From contig NZ_PVXL01000046.1 in the NCBI RefSeq assembly GCF_002995805.1, positions 223,514 to 287,513 of the forward strand: DNA of 64,000 bases. Reading direction: 5' to 3'. Shown one piece after another: positions 61,426-64,000 of the stretch. The stretch comes from Neomoorella stamsii. Its GTDB lineage: Bacteria > Bacillota > DSM-521 > Neomoorellales > Neomoorellaceae. The position numbers were made by a program, and so were the translations under genes. The notes beneath the pieces are model-generated. The model saw only the letters and a list, made by a program, of their open reading frames with translations. It had not been told where the DNA came from and searched no databases. Each line of letters starts with the position of its first letter. Position 1 is the stretch's first letter.

Positions 61426-61570
61426 ACGTCTACGCCTGCTGGCCCGCAAAAAAGGCGTAAAGTATGCTGACCTGATTACCGCCTGGGTGAAAGAACACCT
61501 GAGGGAAAGTTAAGGTGCCGGTATTGCGGAAAAGACTGGCCGCCCACAGGAAAGCATTCTCGTAAATAAT
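61425..61570. repeat. 146-bp direct repeat, copy 1
   Basis: It is base-for-base identical to 63855-64000 (offset 2430), which runs to the window edge and may continue. It carries the last ~28 codons of the BrnA-like antitoxin gene (61425-61512), then a fragment of unknown origin that continues into the galE relic. Confidence 0.96.
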
Positions 61571-61589
61571 GTCCTTGTCCAGGGATTCG

Positions 61590-61811
61590 AGAAGGTAAGG
61601 TACTTTCTGCCCCGTCACCTTTTCTGCCGCTTTGATTACTTCCAGAACCGAATAGCCCCGGCCGCTGCCCAGGTTGTAGGCCGCCGTGGGGCTGCCCTGT
61701 CCAGGGCTTCCAGGGCCAGGACGTGGGCCACTCGCTGGAGGAAAAGACGAAGCAGGGCACGCCGCAGTGTAGAGCCGCCTGGAGAAGAGTCAAGCCGCCG
61801 ACGTTATTCAA
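61590..61811 (-). pseudogene. galE: galE relic (UDP-glucose 4-epimerase fragments)
   Basis: Three GalE pieces in two frames: NNVGGLTLLQAALHCGVPCF (frame of 61811), then after an internal deletion HVLALEALDR, then after a 1-base shift GSPTAAYNLGSGRGYSVLEV and KVTGQKVPY. Beyond 61590 an unidentified sequence (LDKDIIYENAFLWAASLFRN) replaces the GalE tail. The active site is lost. Like the galU relic, it recalls a decayed polysaccharide locus. Confidence 0.85.
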
Positions 61812-62206
61812 TCTTCAAAACACTGCCAGCCAAATTGGGTAAAATGATTATCAAAGGCCAGAGCTACATTCAGCTTTAGCCGTTCCATAACAGCAAAGGT
61901 AGTAGCATCGGTATAAGAAAAAGACTTATCTTTGTATGCAATTATGATTTCCCTGGCTCGCTTCTCATCTTCTTCTTTAACACGTTCAATTTTCCAAACC
62001 AAATTTTTTACCCATTCACGGGCCAGTTCATGACCTATACGGCTCAAAATTAAAGCATGGGTTTCAGCCAAAATAAAGTTTGTTAATATTAAATCAACAT
62101 CCTGTTCGCTTAATTTCTTAAAGAGATTCTTAGCCTTCTCATGCCAATCGTCCGAACGGTCAATAAGGGCGTAAATAGCACTGGTATCTACCATTATTTT
62201 TTCCAT
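61808..62206 (-). CDS. vapC: VapC-type PIN-domain toxin
   Basis: The product has 132 residues. PIN catalytic acids are all present: VDTSAIYALID (Asp near 7), NFILAETHALIL (Glu near 45), SYTDATTFAVMER (Asp near 98) and AFDNHFTQFG (Asp near 118). It is a probable RNase toxin. Its start overlaps the antitoxin stop by 13 bases. Confidence 0.92.
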   Translation of the reverse strand: MEKIMVDTSAIYALIDRSDDWHEKAKNLFKKLSEQDVDLILTNFILAETHALILSRIGHELAREWVKNLVWKIERVKEEDEKRAREIIIAYKDKSFSYTDATTFAVMERLKLNVALAFDNHFTQFGWQCFED

Positions 62207-62466
62207 CTTTCTACTTCACCTTCAGCCAGGTAATGATCATGTTTGGCAGCGACGTCTTTAAGGCCGCTGCTCCCGGCACCAACCAATTTCCATATAGGGT
62301 CTTCTTTACTCAAGGGCTTCACTGGCTGGACCTTTTTCAAACGTATCTCATCTTCATCAACCAGGATGGTCAAATAATCGCCTGCCTTCAGGCCCAAAGT
62401 TTCTCTGACACTTTGGGGAATAGTCATCTGCCCTTTACTGGTTAAGCGCACTAACGGCGTGGACAT
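62194..62466 (-). CDS. vapB: AbrB/MazE-type antitoxin
   Basis: The product has 90 residues. RLTSKGQMTIPQSVRETLGL (residues 7-26) is the SpoVT/AbrB swapped-hairpin DNA-binding motif. The C-terminal region (IWKLVGAGSSGLKDVAAKHD) binds the toxin. A promoter-like TTGCAA-N18-TATACT lies just upstream on the minus strand (near 62510). It should repress its own operon. Confidence 0.92.
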   Translation of the reverse strand: MSTPLVRLTSKGQMTIPQSVRETLGLKAGDYLTILVDEDEIRLKKVQPVKPLSKEDPIWKLVGAGSSGLKDVAAKHDHYLAEGEVERWKK

Positions 62467-62964
62467 GAAGCATCTCCTCCTTACTCTTAGAAAGATTTCC
62501 TTACTAGGAGTATACCACTACTAACAACGCAATTGCAAGCACCCAGGGCCTTTGCTTATGCTTCAATCCTTCTAGGAAGACACCTTCTCCTCCATGGGAA
62601 AATAAGGCTCGATACTAAAAAACCATTGCAACCATAAGCAATCTCAAATGCAGTGCAGGTGCCGTACCACGCTGCCCCGGCGGCCCAGAACGATACCATA
62701 GCGCACGGCCGCGAAACGAGTCTTGCCCTGCCAGGCCCTTTATGCCCGTGCCTGGTGGCATGGCATGGGCTGCCGGGTAACGGCATTCAGCCGGCTCCAA
62801 CCACCCTTCTGCAACAAAAGAGGGGGAATTTCCTGTCATTCAGGTAAGATCTTTAGCTGTGATTAATAATCATCTTCATGGCAAATAGAGCACAAGGGAG
62901 GATAGTGGGCTACAGTGGGGAGAAGCGGCAAAGCCGCCGGCCCTGCCGCTTCCAGGTTGAATCT
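62467..62964. other. Gene-poor stretch with debris
   Basis: About 500 bases from the antitoxin promoter to the next fragment. It holds the TPR-gene relic (62772-62820) and otherwise only short overlapping frames without ribosome sites. I see no RNA gene. Confidence 0.5.
62772..62820 (-). pseudogene. Fragment of a TPR-protein paralog
   Basis: The minus strand reads LLLQKGGWSRLNAVTRQ, matching the C-terminal YLLQRGGWSRLNAVSRKF of the TPR protein at 52870-54777. Neither side continues the match, so it is a small relic. Confidence 0.65.
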
Positions 62965-63258
62965 TTAGGATTGCTGCTGGCCCGGGGGCAGGAAGGGCGT
63001 GGCCGGGGCCTGGCCGTTATGGCTGGAAAGGTACTTGATATACTGGGCCAGGTAGTAATTCAGCCCCGTCAGCGGCCGGCCGCGCACGGCCGCATTCCAC
63101 ATGGCCCTGGTCTCAGGGCTCTCCCCCTGCCAGCTCGTCACCGCCCGGGTGAAGTAGCCGCGGACCCTTTCCTGGTTCTCCGTATTGGGGTTTATGGGCA
63201 CAAAATAGCGCCGGGCATAATTAATCCCCTTCCATTTGGCAAAGACCAGGGCCTTCTT
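62965..63258 (-). pseudogene. 5'-truncated hypothetical protein gene
   Basis: A frame of 97 codons reads ALVFAKWKGINYARRYFVPI, then QERVRGYFTRAVTSWQGESP and LTGLNYYLAQYIKYL, and ends at 62965. The K-W-K-G-x-N-Y-x-R-x-Y pattern with conserved Trp residues recalls DUF6266-like or phage-associated hypothetical proteins. No start codon is available upstream of the Lys; a GTG at 63201 may be used. Probably a truncated gene. Confidence 0.5.
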
Positions 63259-63321
63259 TCAACCCTTTGTAAAAGGGCTAAACATCGCTCAGCCTTCTCC
63301 GGGTTATCATTTAAGAGCTAA

Positions 63322-63350
63322 TTGTTCCATATATCTTCATCTGGTATAAT
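63322..63350 (+). promoter_or_regulatory. Sigma-A-like promoter of the brnT-brnA pair
   Basis: TTGTTC (63322-63327), 17 bases, TATAAT (63345-63350), about 40 bases before the brnT start. Confidence 0.75.
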
Positions 63351-63392
63351 ATCACTACAACAAAGCGCTCGGGGAAATATGCAGGTGGTTAA

Positions 63393-63686
63393 ATGCTAAT
63401 TACCCGGTTAGTATGGAATGATGAGATTATCGAGCACATTGCTAAACATAATGTTACCCCTGAAGAAGTTGAAGAAGTCTGCTTTGGCCAACCGCTAATT
63501 CTAAAAAACAAACAATCAACTAAAGGGTTAAACCCTGTTTATTATGCCCTTGGCCAAACTGAATCAGGAAGATACTTAATCATAATGTTTATCTATTTTA
63601 AAAAAGGTCAAGCCATGGTAATAACTGCGCGCGATATGAATAAAGCGGAAAGAAAGCAACTTTATCAAAGGAGGGGTCTAAAATGA
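63393..63686 (+). CDS. brnT: BrnT-like ribonuclease toxin
   Basis: The product has 97 residues. LVWNDEIIEHIAKHNVTPEE and YYALGQTESGRYLIIMFIYF followed by ITARDMNKAERKQLYQRR are the BrnT/RelE-fold pattern, with the C-terminal Arg/Lys residues expected for catalysis. It starts at 63393, and its stop overlaps the antitoxin ATG by 4 bases. Confidence 0.85.
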   Translation: MLITRLVWNDEIIEHIAKHNVTPEEVEEVCFGQPLILKNKQSTKGLNPVYYALGQTESGRYLIIMFIYFKKGQAMVITARDMNKAERKQLYQRRGLK

Positions 63687-63943
63687 TCAGGGAAAATAAA
63701 ATACCTGATTTTACTACTATCAAAGAAGCTAGAGATTTTCTGGAAAAAAATTCGCTGGCCGACTTTGCCGAGAGCTTGGAAGAAGCGAAGGAAGTCCGCT
63801 TTACAGGCAGGAATAACCTGGTGGTAACTCTCAACCTGGAAAAGGAAGATTTGAAACGTCTACGCCTGCTGGCCCGCAAAAAAGGCGTAAAGTATGCTGA
63901 CCTGATTACCGCCTGGGTGAAAGAACACCTGAGGGAAAGTTAA
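63683..63943 (+). CDS. brnA: BrnA/CopG-like antitoxin
   Basis: The product has 86 residues. The N-terminal half binds toxin (TIKEARDFLEKNSLADFAES); the C-terminal half looks like a ribbon-helix-helix (NNLVVTLNLEKEDLKRLRLL). Its last ~28 codons lie in the 146-bp repeat that also occurs at 61425, where only the 3' end remains. ATGA coupling links it to brnT. Confidence 0.85.
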   Translation: MIRENKIPDFTTIKEARDFLEKNSLADFAESLEEAKEVRFTGRNNLVVTLNLEKEDLKRLRLLARKKGVKYADLITAWVKEHLRES

Positions 63944-64000
63944 GGTGCCGGTATTGCGGAAAAGACTGGCCGCCCACAGGAAAGCATTCTCGTAAATAAT
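63855..64000. repeat. 146-bp direct repeat, copy 2
   Basis: Identical to 61425-61570 and cut by the window edge. It contains the antitoxin's 3' end and the start of the same galE-linked segment, so the intact arrangement may continue to the right. Confidence 0.96.

Overview
The window looks like a chromosomal segment of a thermophilic, anaerobic Gram-positive acetogen-like bacterium, probably Moorella or a close relative (inference). The signs are GC-rich DNA with strong purine-rich ribosome binding sites and frequent GTG/TTG starts, a tungsten-type aldehyde oxidoreductase operon, a SleB-type spore hydrolase, a clostridial-type nif order with two PII genes between nifH and nifD, and activase/2-hydroxyacyl-CoA dehydratase-type proteins. 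No rRNA, tRNA or CRISPR array was seen.

Layout. 1-2.4 kb: a cut-off SleB-like hydrolase, a YigZ protein, an MBL-fold hydrolase and a repeat-built coiled-coil protein. 2.7-21 kb: a 15-gene minus-strand catabolic operon running from a DUF1537 sugar-acid kinase and a PdxA2-like dehydrogenase through a TRAP transporter, three URO-D-family proteins, an iron alcohol dehydrogenase, an acetoin-type 2-oxoacid dehydrogenase (E1a, E1b, E2) and two SDRs to a LarA-like racemase. A textbook sigma-54 promoter lies upstream of the kinase, three TTTCA-N3-TGAAA palindromes lie behind it, and a PrpR/PAS/AAA sigma-54 activator is encoded next door. 21-27.5 kb: a HepT/MntA toxin-antitoxin pair, a small membrane protein, an AorABC-like operon with a MoaD protein and a structured, terminator-bearing leader, and xpt. 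27.7-34.3 kb: DedA, an SLH protein, an htpX-pspAB-pspA-pspAA envelope-stress operon, a SHOCT protein, a DUF1540 protein and an LD-carboxypeptidase. 34.4-41 kb: ahcY, mtnP, mtnA, a 58-residue unlisted protein, a BadF-type activase and two HgdB-like proteins in one orientation. 41.2-42.2 kb: a stalk-domain protein.

42.2-50.6 kb: a compact nif cluster (nifH, nifI1, nifI2, nifD, nifK, nifE, nifB, nifV) without nifN. It is bracketed by two identical 26-bp direct repeats, one of which forms the 3' end of the neighbouring wzz-like gene. A consensus sigma-A promoter and two tandem intrinsic terminators precede nifH, suggesting an attenuated leader. 50.6-57 kb: wzz, a galU relic, Uma2, a large TPR protein, a YhiN-type flavoprotein and a broken VapBC pair. 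57-61.4 kb: an exported, highly acidic repeat protein and an OmpR-family two-component system. A similar ~165-bp regulatory segment carrying PhoP-like direct repeats lies upstream of each. 61.4-64 kb: a scrambled region with a 146-bp exact direct repeat, a galE relic, VapBC (PIN/AbrB) and BrnT/BrnA-like toxin-antitoxin pairs, and gene debris.

The most noteworthy items are the repeat-flanked, nifN-less nif island with its leader; the sigma-54 operon, whose combination of tetronate-type enzymes, URO-D proteins and an acetoin-type dehydrogenase matches no pathway I can name; the leader upstream of the aldehyde oxidoreductase operon; and the duplicated two-component regulatory element.
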